Origin: CAVQGZ01 sp964400785
Lineage (GTDB): Bacteria > Actinomycetota > Actinomycetes > Jiangellales > Jiangellaceae
Length of the DNA stretch: 64,000 nt
Assembly (NCBI GenBank): GCA_964400785.1
Contig: CAYNWB010000005.1
Location: 1 to 64,000 of the forward strand
Direction of reading: 5' to 3'
Under the pieces are notes generated by a model, which had not been told where the DNA came from, did no database searches, and saw only the letters and a program-made list of their open reading frames with translations. Of the stretch, positions 1-10,478 are shown piece after piece. The first letter of the stretch is position 1. Every line of letters starts with the position of its first letter. A program made the position numbers and the translations under genes.

Positions 1-32
1 GTCGACGCCGGCGCTGAGCCGCTCGGCTGGAC

Positions 33-208
33 GGTGCAGGGTCACCCTTGCACCGTGCGGGGGTGGTGCGGGGTCACCCTTGCACCGCGGGCGGTGGTTT
101 GGTTTCCCATGATCTTGGCTGGACGGTGCAGGGTCACCCTTGCACCGGGGCCTGGGGGTGCAGGGTCACCCTTGCACCGGGGCGGAGGGTGCAGGGTCAC
201 CCCTGCAT
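33..208. repeat. Array of five palindromic repeats downstream of sdhB
   Basis: Five near-identical 21-22 nt imperfect palindromes lie at 33-54, 65-86, 125-146, 157-178 and 188-208. Each has arms GGTGCA and TGCACC around the core GGGTCACCCT; the copy at 65-86 has GGTGCG, and the last copy ends CCCTGCAT. Start-to-start distances are 32, 60, 32 and 31, so the period is about 31 bp with one double step. A 31-base stretch at 25-55 recurs exactly at 117-147, which suggests duplication. The last copy ends one base before the sdhB stop codon. Each unit could fold into a hairpin, so the array may act as a 3' processing or termination region for the sdh transcript. The window edge cuts off what lies beyond. 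Confidence 0.9.
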
Positions 209-946
209 CTACACGCGGCCGAAGATCAGCGCGCGCTTCACCTCTTGGATCGCCTTGGTCACCTCGATGCCGCGCGGGCAGGCGTCGGTGCAGTTGAACG
301 TGGTCCGGCAGCGCCAGACGCCCTCGTTGTCGTTGAGGATCTCCAGGCGTTCCGCAGCACCCTCGTCGCGGCTGTCGAAGATGAACCGGTGGGCTCCCAC
401 GATGGCCTGGGGCCCGAAGTACTGACCGTCGGTCCAGTAGACCGGGCAGGACGTCGTGCACGCCGCGCAGAGGATGCACTTGGTGGTGTCGTCGAACCGG
501 GCCCGTTCGGCGGGGCTCTGCAGCCGCTCGCGGGTCGGCTCGTCGCCGGTGGTGATGAGGAAGGGCATCACCGAGCGGTAGGCGTCGAAGAAGGGTTCCA
601 TGTCGACGACCAGGTCCTTGAGAACGGGGAGCCCCTTGATGGGCTCCACGACGATCTCCTTGCCCGGCCCCAGCGTGCCGTCGCCCATCTGGGTGAAGGC
701 GTTGAGGTCCTTGACCAGCGTCTTGCACGCCAGCCTGTTGAGGCCGTTGATGCGCATGGCGTCGGAGCCGCAGATGCCGTGCGCGCACGAGCGGCGGAAC
801 GTCAGCGTGCCGTCCTGCTCCCACTTCACCTTGTGCAGCGCGTCCAGGATCCGGTCGGTCGGCTCGGCCGCAACCGTGTAGCTCTCCCAGTGCGGCTCGG
901 CGTCGACCTCGGGGTTGTACCGGCGGATCTTGAGGGTGACCTGCAT
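209..946 (-). CDS. sdhB: Succinate dehydrogenase iron-sulfur subunit
   Basis: This 245-residue protein passes electrons from the flavin of SdhA to the membrane quinone in TCA complex II. The N-terminal ferredoxin part has the [2Fe-2S] motif with Cys54, Cys59 and Cys74 and an Asp (D62) at the third position, as in many SdhB proteins. The C-terminal half carries CILCAACTTSCP and a later CxxxxxCxxxCP motif for the [4Fe-4S] and [3Fe-4S] clusters. The ATG overlaps the sdhA stop by one base (TGATG), so the two are translationally coupled. It is the last gene of sdhCDAB and is followed at once by the palindrome array. Assignment is secure; length is normal. Confidence 0.97.
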   Translation of the reverse strand: MQVTLKIRRYNPEVDAEPHWESYTVAAEPTDRILDALHKVKWEQDGTLTFRRSCAHGICGSDAMRINGLNRLACKTLVKDLNAFTQMGDGTLGPGKEIVVEPIKGLPVLKDLVVDMEPFFDAYRSVMPFLITTGDEPTRERLQSPAERARFDDTTKCILCAACTTSCPVYWTDGQYFGPQAIVGAHRFIFDSRDEGAAERLEILNDNEGVWRCRTTFNCTDACPRGIEVTKAIQEVKRALIFGRV

Positions 947-2706
947 CAGTACTTCCGCTCCATCGGCTGGTATCGGGTCATCGCGACCGGCTTGTAGTCC
1001 AGGCGGACGTCGCTACCGCCGAAGCCGTCTCCGTCGTCGACGCGGTAGGCCATCGTGTGCCGCATGAACTGCTCGTCGTCACGGGTGGGGTAGTCCTCGC
1101 GGAAGTGCCCCCCGCGCGACTCTCGTCGAGCCAGGGCGCCGACGACCAGCACCTCGGCCAGGTCGAGCAAGAAGCCCAGCTCGACGGCCTCGAGCAGGTC
1201 GGTGTTGAACCGTGCGCCCTTGTCCTGCACCGTGACGTTGGCGTAGCGCGCCCGTAGCGCCGACAGGTCCGACAGGGCCTGCTTCAGGGACGCCTCGGTG
1301 CGGTAGACCTGCGCGTGTATGTCCATCGTTGCCTGCAGCTCCGACCGGATCGCGGCGACGCGCTCCCCGCCGTCGGAGTCCCGGAGCCGGGCGAGATCTG
1401 CCTCGACCGTGGTCGCCGGCGACTCGGGCAGGGGGACGAACTCGCTGCGCTGGGCGTACTCGGCGGCGGCGATCCCGGCGCGGCGCCCGAACACGTTGAT
1501 GTCGAGCAGCGAGTTGGTGCCCAGCCGGTTGGCGCCGTGCACCGAGACGCAGGCGACCTCGCCGGCGGCGTACAGACCCTTGACCACCGCCTCGTTGTCG
1601 GCGAGCACCTCGGTCTCGACGTTCGTCGGGATGCCCCCCATGGCGTAGTGCGCCGTGGGGTAGACCGGCACCGGCTCGGTGTAGGGCTCGACACCCAGGT
1701 AGGTGCGGGCGAACTCGGTGATGTCGGGCAGCTTCGCGTCGATCTGCTCGCGCGGCAGGTGGGTCAGGTCGAGGTGGACGTAGGCCTTCTCCGGGCCGCA
1801 GCCACGGCCCTCGCGTACCTCGTTGGCCATGGCCCGGGCGACCATGTCGCGTGGGGCGAGGTCCTTGATCGTGGGCGCGTAGCGCTCCATGAAGCGCTCG
1901 CCCTCGGAGTTGCGCAGGATCCCACCCTCCCCGCGTGCGGCCTCGGACAGCAGCACCCCGAGGCCGGCGAGCCCGGTCGGGTGGAACTGGAAGAACTCCA
2001 TGTCCTCCAGAGGTAGGCCGCGACGCCACAGGATTCCCATGCCGTCGCCGGTGAGCGTGTGTGCGTTCGACGTCGTGCGGAAGACCTTGCCGAAGCCGCC
2101 GGTCGCGAACACCACCGACTTCGCCGAGAACACGTGGATCTCGCCGGTTGCCAGCTCGTAGGCGACGACTCCCGAGGTGGCCTTCTCTCCGTCCACCTCG
2201 TCGACGAGCACGTCGAGCACGTAGAACTCGTTGAAGAACGTGACGCCGTGCTTGATGCACTGCTGGTAGAGGGTCTGCAGGATCATGTGGCCGGTGCGGT
2301 CCGCGGCGTAGCACGACCGTCGCACGGCTGCCTCGCCGTGGTTGCGGGTGTGGCCCCCGAACCGGCGCTGGTCGATGCCGCCCTCGGGTGTGCGGTTGAA
2401 CGGCAGCCCCATCTTCTCCAGGTCGAGGACGGCGTCGATCGCCTCCCGGCACATGATCTCGGCCGCGTCCTGGTCGACCAGGTAGTCACCACCCTTGACC
2501 GTGTCGAAGGTGTGCCACTCCCAGTTGTCCTCCTCGACGTTGGCCAGGGCCGCACACATGCCGCCCTGGGCCGCGCCGGTGTGGGAGCGGGTGGGGTAGA
2601 GCTTGGTGAGCACCGCGGTGCGCGTGCGCTGCCCGGACTCGAGGGCGGCGCGCATCCCGGCCCCGCCCGCACCCACGATCACCACGTCGTATCGGTGCTG
2701 CTGCAT
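946..2706 (-). CDS. sdhA: Succinate dehydrogenase flavoprotein subunit
   Basis: This 586-residue protein oxidises succinate to fumarate. An N-terminal Rossmann motif VIVGAGGAGMRA (about residues 9-20) binds FAD, and His42 in RSHTGAAQGG is the expected covalent FAD attachment residue. QFHPTG and HGANRLGTNSLLD, both typical of the family, are present. The ATG at 2706 is chosen because it gives the standard N-terminus MQQHRYDVVIVGAGG and has AAGGAG just upstream; the frame stays open further upstream only across sdhD. It is third in sdhCDAB, with about 50 bp after sdhD and a one-base overlap with sdhB. Confidence 0.97.
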   Translation of the reverse strand: MQQHRYDVVIVGAGGAGMRAALESGQRTRTAVLTKLYPTRSHTGAAQGGMCAALANVEEDNWEWHTFDTVKGGDYLVDQDAAEIMCREAIDAVLDLEKMGLPFNRTPEGGIDQRRFGGHTRNHGEAAVRRSCYAADRTGHMILQTLYQQCIKHGVTFFNEFYVLDVLVDEVDGEKATSGVVAYELATGEIHVFSAKSVVFATGGFGKVFRTTSNAHTLTGDGMGILWRRGLPLEDMEFFQFHPTGLAGLGVLLSEAARGEGGILRNSEGERFMERYAPTIKDLAPRDMVARAMANEVREGRGCGPEKAYVHLDLTHLPREQIDAKLPDITEFARTYLGVEPYTEPVPVYPTAHYAMGGIPTNVETEVLADNEAVVKGLYAAGEVACVSVHGANRLGTNSLLDINVFGRRAGIAAAEYAQRSEFVPLPESPATTVEADLARLRDSDGGERVAAIRSELQATMDIHAQVYRTEASLKQALSDLSALRARYANVTVQDKGARFNTDLLEAVELGFLLDLAEVLVVGALARRESRGGHFREDYPTRDDEQFMRHTMAYRVDDGDGFGGSDVRLDYKPVAMTRYQPMERKY

Positions 2707-2756
2707 GGCTCTCCTTGTTCGGTTTCGGAACCTCGCGGTGGGCTCGGGTGTCGGCC

Positions 2757-3209
2757 TCAGCCGACCTGGCACACCTCGAGGGTGGACTCCGGGTCGATGC
2801 ACGGGTCGAAGGTGAAGATCGTCAGGGTGCCGATGACGATGATCGCAGACGCCGAGACGACGAGAAGTGCCTTGAGCCAGAACCGGGTCTGGTCCTTCTC
2901 GGCGTAGTCGTTGATGACGGTGCGCAGGCCGTTGGTGCCGTGGATCATCGCCAGCCACAGCATCAGCAGGTCGTACACCTGCCAGAACGGGCTGGCCCAC
3001 TTGTTGGCGACGAAGCCGAAGTCGATGGCCTTGATGCCCTCGCCGACCATGAGGTTCACGAACAGGTGACCGATGACCAGGACGACGAGAAGCACGCCGG
3101 AGACGCGCATGAACACCCAGCCGTACAGCTCGAAGTTCGACCGGCTGGACCTGACCCGGGTGGACCGGCTGCGAGTGACGGGCGGCGGAGGAAGCTGTGC
3201 GGTGGCCAT
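2757..3209 (-). CDS. sdhD: Succinate dehydrogenase membrane anchor subunit SdhD
   Basis: This 150-residue protein is the second membrane anchor of complex II. It has a basic, Pro/Arg-rich N-terminus of about 25 residues and then three hydrophobic helices (about residues 30-53, 70-90 and 110-132). The segment MIHGTNGLRTVINDY contains the His and Arg typical of heme b and quinone binding in SdhC/SdhD anchors. It starts 8 bp after the sdhC stop and precedes sdhA, the usual actinobacterial order. The C-terminal tail has two Cys residues (FDPCIDPESTLEVCQVG), which is uncommon; their role is unknown. Confidence 0.9.
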   Translation of the reverse strand: MATAQLPPPPVTRSRSTRVRSSRSNFELYGWVFMRVSGVLLVVLVIGHLFVNLMVGEGIKAIDFGFVANKWASPFWQVYDLLMLWLAMIHGTNGLRTVINDYAEKDQTRFWLKALLVVSASAIIVIGTLTIFTFDPCIDPESTLEVCQVG

Positions 3210-3217
3210 GGTCTGCC

Positions 3218-3595
3218 TCACTCCCCGAAGACGATGCCGAGGTGGCGGATGGTGAACGGGATCATGAGCACGACCCACAGGACCAGGACGCCGTAGAGCA
3301 TCTGCTTCTGCAGCCGAGGCCCTCGCTCCCAGAAGTCGATGAGCACGACCCGGAGGCCGTTGAAGGCGTGGAACAGCACGGCGGCGACCAGACCCACCTC
3401 GAGCACGCCGACGACCGGGTTCTTGTAGGTCTCGATCACCGTGTTGTAGGCCTCGGGGGACACCCGCACGAGGGCGGTGTCCAGCACGTGCACGTAGAGG
3501 AAGAAGAAGAGCAGCACGCCGGTCACCCGATGGGCGACCCACGACCACATGCCCTCCCGACCTCGGTAGAGCGTCCCGACGGGTGCGGTTGGCAC
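3218..3595 (-). CDS. sdhC: Succinate dehydrogenase cytochrome b556 subunit SdhC
   Basis: This 125-residue integral membrane protein has three predicted helices and the SdhC signature HRVTGVLLF (His22-Arg23 onward), plus LFHAFNGLR in helix 2, whose His is a likely heme b ligand. With SdhD it anchors SdhAB and binds quinone. It begins with GTG at 3595, preceded by GGGAAGG at a good ribosome-binding distance. It is the first gene of the operon and diverges from the M20 peptidase gene. Confidence 0.92.
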   Translation of the reverse strand: MPTAPVGTLYRGREGMWSWVAHRVTGVLLFFFLYVHVLDTALVRVSPEAYNTVIETYKNPVVGVLEVGLVAAVLFHAFNGLRVVLIDFWERGPRLQKQMLYGVLVLWVVLMIPFTIRHLGIVFGE

Positions 3596-3798
3596 TGGCT
3601 CACCTTCCCAACAGCGTCTCTGGCAGCAGTCGAGCAGACTCTGCCCGCCAGGGCATCGTATCCAGCCACGTCACCGGCGAGAACCGGGTGAAACGCTCAT
3701 GTGAGGCAACCCACCTGCCGACGCGGCCGGTATCGTTGCCTGCTACCCCGGCGTTCGTGCCCTGCGCGAGGCAGGCCCGCAGGTTGTCCGGGCTTGCG
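3596..3798. promoter_or_regulatory. Divergent promoter region, sdhCDAB / M20 amidohydrolase
   Basis: This 203-bp gap separates divergent operons. On the minus strand TACGAT (3655-3660) is a plausible -10 for sdh, leaving a leader of about 50 nt with a ribosome-binding site. On the plus strand TATCGT (3731-3736) is a plausible -10 for the M20 gene. A 7-bp inverted repeat, AGGCAAC at 3704-3710 and GTTGCCT at 3735-3741, brackets the plus-strand -10 and could be an operator. No clear -35 hexamers are visible, so these calls are tentative. Confidence 0.35.
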
Positions 3799-5049
3799 AT
3801 GAGGTTGGTGCCCCAGGTGTCCGCGGTCGAGCTGCTTGCCGAGGTCGATCGGCTCGCCAAGCAGCACGAGGCCGCGATGGTCGAGGTGCGTCGTGACCTG
3901 CACGCCCACCCGGAGCTGGGACGAGCAGAGGTGCGCACCACCCGGGTCATCGCCGCCCGGCTGCGTGCCGCCGGGCTGAGCCCGCGGCTGCTGCCGGGCA
4001 CTGGGCTGGTGTGCGACATCGCGCCCAGCGCTGTGATGCCCCACGGTCAGCAGCGTCCCGAGCTGATCGCACTTCGGGCCGACATCGACGCGCTTCCGGT
4101 GCGCGACGAGAAGGCAGCTCCGTATCGGTCAGTGGTGCCGGGGGTCTGCCATGCCTGTGGCCACGACGTGCACACCGCCGGTGTTCTCGGCGCCGGCCTG
4201 GTGCTCGCCGAGCTCGCCGAGCAGGGGTTGCTGCGGCGCCCGGTGCGGCTGGTGTTCCAGCCCGCCGAGGAGATCATGCCCGGAGGCGCCCACGACGTCA
4301 TCGAGGCCGGTGGCCTGGACGGGGTCGACCGCATCCTGGCCCTGCACTGCGACCCGCGCCTGGACACCGGCAAGGTGGGGCTGACCGTGGGCCCCATCAC
4401 CTCGGCCAGCGACCGCATTCTGGTACGCCTGTCCGGAGAGGGCGGGCACACCGCCCGACCGCACCTGACCCAGGACGTCGTGCACGCCCTGGGGGTGCTC
4501 GTGTCGCAGCTGCCGGCAGTGCTCGGGCGCCGGCTCGACCCCCGCGCCGGGGTGAGCCTGGTGTGGGGGCGCGTGACGGCCGGTCATGTGGCCAACGCGA
4601 TCCCCGCCGAGGGCTGGGCCGAGGGAACCATCCGTTGCCTGGACGCCGATGCCTGGGAGACAGCACCTGCCCTGGCCGCCGAGCTCGCGGCCATGCTGGT
4701 CGCCCCGTTCGGAGTCACCGCCGAGGTCGATACCTACCGAGGGGTGCCGCCGGTGGTCAACGACGACGCATCGGTCACTCTCTTCCGGGATGCCGCCACG
4801 GCCGTCCTCGGCCCGGACAGCGCCGTGCCGACCGACCAGAGCCTGGGTGCGGAGGACTTCGCGTGGTACCTCGAGCACGTGCCAGGGGCGCTGGCCCGGT
4901 TGGGGGTGCGCCGGCCCGGCGACCAGCGGGCGGCCGACCTGCACCAGGGCACGTTCGACCCCGACGAGCAGGCGATCGGCATCGCGATGCGCCTGCTCGC
5001 CTGCTGCGTGCTGCTGGGGCCCAGCACTGACGGGGACCCCGACCGCTGA
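3799..5049 (+). CDS. M20-family amidohydrolase (AmiA/HipO-like)
   Basis: This 416-residue metal-dependent hydrolase probably cleaves an N-acyl amino acid or similar amide. Visible motifs are RRDLHAHPELG near the N-terminus, ALRADIDALPV, the metal-ligand stretch CHACGHDVHTAGVLGAG, and VFQPAEE with the catalytic/metal Glu pair, then a dimerisation domain (GEGGHTARPH) and a C-terminal GAEDFAWY motif. The ATG at 3799 is preferred because it gives the usual family N-terminus; GTG at 3810 is possible and a much longer upstream frame is unlikely. In M. tuberculosis the similar amiA1/amiB1 genes lie in the same neighbourhood. The substrate cannot be read from the sequence. Confidence 0.85.
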   Translation: MRLVPQVSAVELLAEVDRLAKQHEAAMVEVRRDLHAHPELGRAEVRTTRVIAARLRAAGLSPRLLPGTGLVCDIAPSAVMPHGQQRPELIALRADIDALPVRDEKAAPYRSVVPGVCHACGHDVHTAGVLGAGLVLAELAEQGLLRRPVRLVFQPAEEIMPGGAHDVIEAGGLDGVDRILALHCDPRLDTGKVGLTVGPITSASDRILVRLSGEGGHTARPHLTQDVVHALGVLVSQLPAVLGRRLDPRAGVSLVWGRVTAGHVANAIPAEGWAEGTIRCLDADAWETAPALAAELAAMLVAPFGVTAEVDTYRGVPPVVNDDASVTLFRDAATAVLGPDSAVPTDQSLGAEDFAWYLEHVPGALARLGVRRPGDQRAADLHQGTFDPDEQAIGIAMRLLACCVLLGPSTDGDPDR

Positions 5050-5168
5050 CCTGCGCGCCTGCCCTCGCGCAGCACGCGAACCGGACGACATCCGCGGGAA
5101 GGTACCCTTGTCACCGCCCGGGCCGGGAGTGTGCCCAGGGACTGTCCACTTTCTGTACGGGAGGGTTC

Positions 5169-6269
5169 GTGAAGATCACACTGCGCTCGGCGGCACTACT
5201 TGGTGCTGCTGCACTCGTCGTGGCTGCCTGCGGGACGGCGCCGGACGACGAGGCAGACGCCACCACCGAGGCCACCGACACCGGCGACGCCGCGACCGAG
5301 CAGGTCGACTTCCAGGCGTGCATGGTGTCCGACGCCGGAGGCATCGACGACCGGTCGTTCAACGCCTCGGCGTGGAAGGGCCTGCAGGACGCGGAGGCCG
5401 ACCTCGGCGTGAGCGCCACGTTCGTCGAGTCCAAGGCCGACACCGACTACGCGCCCAACATCAACTCCCTGCTGCAGGAGGACTGCGGCATCATCGTCAC
5501 CGTCGGCTTCCTCATGGGCGACGCGACGACCGAGGCTGCCACGGCCAACGCCGACCAGCCCTTCGCCATCGTCGACTCGGGCCCGGACGAGCCGATCGAC
5601 AACCTCAAGCCGCTGCTGTTCGACACCGCCCAGGCCGCCTACCTCGCCGGGTACCTGGCAGCCGGGCTGACCGAGACCGGCACCGTGGCGACCTTCGGGG
5701 GCATCCCGATCCCGCCGGTGACCGTGTTCATGGACGGCTTCGTCGACGGCGTCGCGAAGTACAACGAGGACAAGGGTGCCGACGTCACGGTGCTCGGCTG
5801 GGACAAGGAGTCGCAGAACGGCTCGTTCACCGGCGACTTCGAGGACCAGAACAAGGGCAAGCAGGTCACGCAGAACTTCATCCAGCAGGGCGCGGACATC
5901 ATCCTGCCCGTTGCCGGCCCGGTGGGCCTCGGCGCGGCCGCCGCTGCGCAAGAGGCTGACGGGGTCAACCTCATCTGGGTCGACAGCGACGGCTTCGAGA
6001 CCGCGCCCGACTTCGCCGACCTGTTCATCACCTCGGTGCTCAAGCGCATCGACTCGGCGACCTTCGCGGCCACCGAGGAGGCGCTGTCCGGCGAGTTCAC
6101 GAACGACATCTACGTCGGGACGCTCGAGAACGAGGGTGTGGGCCTCGCGCCGTACCACAACTTCGAGGACGTCATCCCGGACGAGCTGAAGTCCGAGGTG
6201 GACGCGCTGCGCGAGCAGATCATCTCCGGTGAGATCGTCGTGGAGTCGCCGGCCTCGCCGAAGGCCTGA
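5169..6269 (+). CDS. BMP-family nucleoside-binding lipoprotein of an ABC transporter
   Basis: This 366-residue secreted lipoprotein is the likely substrate receptor for the downstream ABC transporter. The signal peptide ends in a lipobox VAAC with Cys21, followed by an acidic Thr/Asp/Glu-rich linker. The rest is a PnrA/BMP (Med) periplasmic-binding fold with DAGGIDDRSFNASAWKG, a motif family known to bind purine nucleosides. It starts at GTG 5169 after GGGAGGG. It heads an operon with the ATPase, two permeases, cdd and thymidine phosphorylase, supporting nucleoside uptake. A GC hairpin lies between it and the ATPase gene. Nucleoside specificity is inferred from family and context. Confidence 0.9.
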   Translation: MKITLRSAALLGAAALVVAACGTAPDDEADATTEATDTGDAATEQVDFQACMVSDAGGIDDRSFNASAWKGLQDAEADLGVSATFVESKADTDYAPNINSLLQEDCGIIVTVGFLMGDATTEAATANADQPFAIVDSGPDEPIDNLKPLLFDTAQAAYLAGYLAAGLTETGTVATFGGIPIPPVTVFMDGFVDGVAKYNEDKGADVTVLGWDKESQNGSFTGDFEDQNKGKQVTQNFIQQGADIILPVAGPVGLGAAAAAQEADGVNLIWVDSDGFETAPDFADLFITSVLKRIDSATFAATEEALSGEFTNDIYVGTLENEGVGLAPYHNFEDVIPDELKSEVDALREQIISGEIVVESPASPKA

Positions 6270-6324
6270 CGCCACGCGGGTCGAACGACCCTGCCTCCCC
6301 TGGGGAGCAGACCTGGCAGTATCC

Positions 6325-6352
6325 GGGGGGCGGACCACACGGTCCGCCCCCC
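6325..6352 (+). terminator. GC hairpin between the BMP lipoprotein and ABC ATPase genes
   Basis: A perfect 12-bp stem (GGGGGGCGGACC against GGTCCGCCCCCC) closes a 4-nt loop ACAC. No U-run follows. It lies 55 bp after the lipoprotein stop and about 20 bp before the ATPase ribosome-binding site. It probably acts as a partial terminator or mRNA 3'-end stabiliser, so that the binding protein is made in excess over the membrane parts, as is common in ABC operons. Confidence 0.7.
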
Positions 6353-6385
6353 GAGCCATGTCCGAGCCGACCAGGAGGATCGCGC

Positions 6386-7953
6386 GTGAAGCTGGAGCTG
6401 CGAGGCATCACGAAGCGGTTCGGCTCCCTCGTCGCCAATGACAGCATCGACCTCACCGTCGAGCCCGGCGAGATCCACTGCCTGCTCGGGGAGAACGGTG
6501 CGGGCAAGAGCACCCTGATGAACGTCCTGTACGGCATGCTGCAGCCGGACGAGGGCGAGATTCTCGTCGACGGCACGCCCCTGACGATCACCGGACCCGG
6601 GGACGCGGTCGCGGCCGGCATCGGGATGGTGCACCAGCACTTCATGCTCGTGCCGGTGTTCACCGTGGCCGAGAACGTCATGCTCGGCTACGAGTTCACC
6701 CGCAGCGCCGGCCTGCTCGACCGCGAGGCGGCCGCCGCACAGGTCGTGGAGCTCTCGTCCCGGTTCGGCTTCGACGTCGACCCCGACGCCCTGGTCGAAG
6801 ACCTGCCGGTCGGGGTGCAGCAGCGAGTCGAGATCATCAAGGCGCTCTCGCGCGAGGCCAACGTGCTGATCCTGGACGAGCCGACGGCTGTGCTCACCCC
6901 ACAGGAGACCGATGAGCTCATGCGCATCATGCGTGGGCTGGCCGACGAGGGCACGTCCATCGTGTTCATCACCCACAAGCTGCGGGAGGTGCGCGCGGTC
7001 GCCGACCGCATCACGGTGATCCGGCGCGGCGCGGTCGTCGGTGAGGCAACGCCTGACGCGACGGAGGCGGACCTGGCGTCCATGATGGTCGGGCGCACCG
7101 TCGAGCTGACCGTCGACAAGCAGCCGGCGTCGCCCGGCGAGGCCACGCTCGTGGTCGACCGGTTGAGCGTGGTCGACCACGCCGGACGTGCGCTGGTCGA
7201 CCACGTCTCGTTCGACGTGCACGCCGGAGAGATCGTCGCCGTTGCCGGGGTGCAGGGCAACGGCCAGACCGAGCTCGTCGAGACCATCGTGGGCCTGTCC
7301 GAGCACGTCGTGACCGGCTCGGTCACGCTCAGTGGCGCCGAGATGCTCGGCGAGCACACCGCACAGATCCTCGACCGTGTCGGCTACGTGCCCGAGGACC
7401 GTGCGCACGACGGCCTGGTCGCCTCGTTCTCGCTGGCGGAGAACCTGGTGCTCGACCAGGTGTCGACGTCGGCCTACTCCGCCCGCGGGTCGCTGAAGCT
7501 GGCCGCCATCAAGGACGTGTCGACCACCCTCGTGGACGAGTTCGACGTCCGCACCCAGGGCATCGGGTACCCCGCCAGCTCGCTGTCGGGAGGCAACCAG
7601 CAGAAGCTGGTCATGGCCCGTGCGCTGAGCCGGCCCATCGACCTGCTGCTCGCCTCGCAGCCGACACGCGGCGTCGACGTCGGCTCGATCGAGTTTCTGC
7701 ACACCCGGATGGTGGGCGAGCGGGACAAAGGCACGGCGGTGCTCATCGTCAGCACCGAGCTGGACGAAGTTCTGGCCCTGGCCGACCGGATCGTCGTGAT
7801 GTACCGAGGGCGGGTCGTGGGCATCGTCGGGCCGGACACCTCCCGCCACGTGCTCGGGCTGATGATGGCGGGGGTTCCTCACGACGAGGCCATGGCCTCC
7901 GCCCCGCCCGACGACGTCGACCACGGCGACCTTGTCGCCGACGGAGGTGCTCT

Positions 7954-7957
<4 letters not shown>
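6386..7957 (+). CDS. Nucleoside ABC transporter ATP-binding protein (NupO-like, two ABC domains)
   Basis: This 523-residue protein has two ABC modules. The first has Walker A GENGAGKST (residues 35-43), a signature-like VGVQQRVEI and Walker B LILDEPTAVL. The second has a degenerate P-loop (GVQGNGQTE) and a clear signature LSGGNQQK but a weakened Walker B (LLLASQPTRG). This pattern fits the sugar/nucleoside importer class (RbsA/MglA and BMP-linked NupO). GTG 6386 follows AGGAGG at 6373-6378. The stop overlaps the next start (GTGA). It powers uptake by the lipoprotein and two permeases. Confidence 0.92.
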
Positions 7958-9182
<1,225 letters not shown>

Positions 9183-9186
<4 letters not shown>

Positions 9187-10478
9187 GCACGACCACGACG
9201 GCTCCAGCCGCGCCGGCGCCCACACCGGACGACGTCGCTGCGGTGGTGCCGGTGTCGAGAAAGACGCCGGTCTCGCTCTCGCTGTTCGCCCTGCTGTCGT
9301 TCGTCGTCTTCGGGGTGCTGGCAGCGTCAGGGGTGTCGAGCACCTTCGCACTGTCGCTGCCCGGCGACGACACCCAGCTGTCGCCGCTGACGCTGCCGAC
9401 GCAGGCGACGGGGCTCGTGCTGGGGACGCTGCTGCTCGTGCTGGCGGGCTACTCGTGGCTGCTGGCCAGGCGGCACCGGCCGACGCCGGCCTGGGTGACG
9501 GTGGTCTTCGGTGCCCTGTGGCTGTTCTCCTTCCTCGTCTGGGCCGTCGCCGACAAGACGATGTCGTTGACCGGTCTGCTGCAGGGGTCGCTGCTGCTCG
9601 CCGTCCCGCTCGTGTTCGGCTCGTTGTCGGGCGTGCTGTGCGAGCGCGCGGGCGTGATCAACATCGCCATCGAGGGCCATCTGCTTGCCGGCGCGTTCCT
9701 GTCGGCCGTCGTGGCCTCGCTGTCGAACAACCTCTGGCTGGGCCTGGCTGCCGCCCCTCTGGCCGGGCTGCTCGTGGCCATGCTGCTGGCGCTGTTCACC
9801 GTCAAGTACTTCGTCGACCAGATCATCGTCGGCGTCGTCCTGAACGTGCTGGTGATCGGCGTGACAGGCTTCTTGTACGGCCGGCTGCTGGTGCCGTACC
9901 AGGACAGCTGGAACTCGCCCGGCACCTTCGCCCCGTTCAAGATCCCGCTGCTCGGCGACATCCCGGTGATCGGACCGGTGCTGTTCAACCAGTCGGTGAT
10001 CGTCTACCTGATGTACGTCGTGGTGACCGTGGTGCACATCGCGCTGTTCAAGACCAGGTACGGGCTGCGGGTGCGTGCCGTGGGCGAGCACCCGGCCGCC
10101 GCGGACACCGTGGGCATCCGCGTCAACTACGTCCGCGCTCGCAACGTGCTCATCGCGGGTCTCGTTGCGGGACTGGGTGGCGCCTTCTTCACCCTCGGGT
10201 CGGTAGGGGCCTTCGGCAAGGAGATGACGGCCGGCAAGGGCTTCATCGCCCTGGCTGCGATGATCTTCGGACGCTGGACGCCGCTGGGCGCCCTCGCCGC
10301 GGCACTGCTGTTCGGCTTCGCGGACAACCTGCAGAGCGTGCTGTCGATCATCGGCACTCCCATCCCGAGCGAGTTCATGCTCATGGCGCCGTACCTGGCC
10401 ACGATCTTCGCCGTCGCGGGGCTCGTCGGCCGAGTGCGCGCTCCCGCCGCCGACGGCCAGCCCTACATCAAGTCGTGA
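9183..10478 (+). CDS. Nucleoside ABC transporter permease 2 (NupQ-like)
   Basis: This 431-residue membrane protein is the partner permease. An N-terminal extension with two extra hydrophobic segments precedes the conserved core, whose VLCERAGVINIAIEGHLLAGAFLSAV is the family's N-I-x-x-E-G signature. The ATG at 9183 overlaps the preceding stop (ATGA); GTG at 9174 is a less likely alternative. The stop overlaps the cdd start (GTGA), which ties transport directly to nucleoside breakdown. Confidence 0.9.

Noticed and set aside
33..208. Possible CRISPR array
   Set aside because: Repeats are short, palindromic and separated by about 9-38 bp of GC-rich spacers, some of them duplicated, and no cas genes are nearby.
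2707..3000. N-terminal extension of SdhA
   Set aside because: The frame is open into sdhD but the family start MQQHRYDVVIVGAGG, with a good ribosome-binding site, is at 2706.
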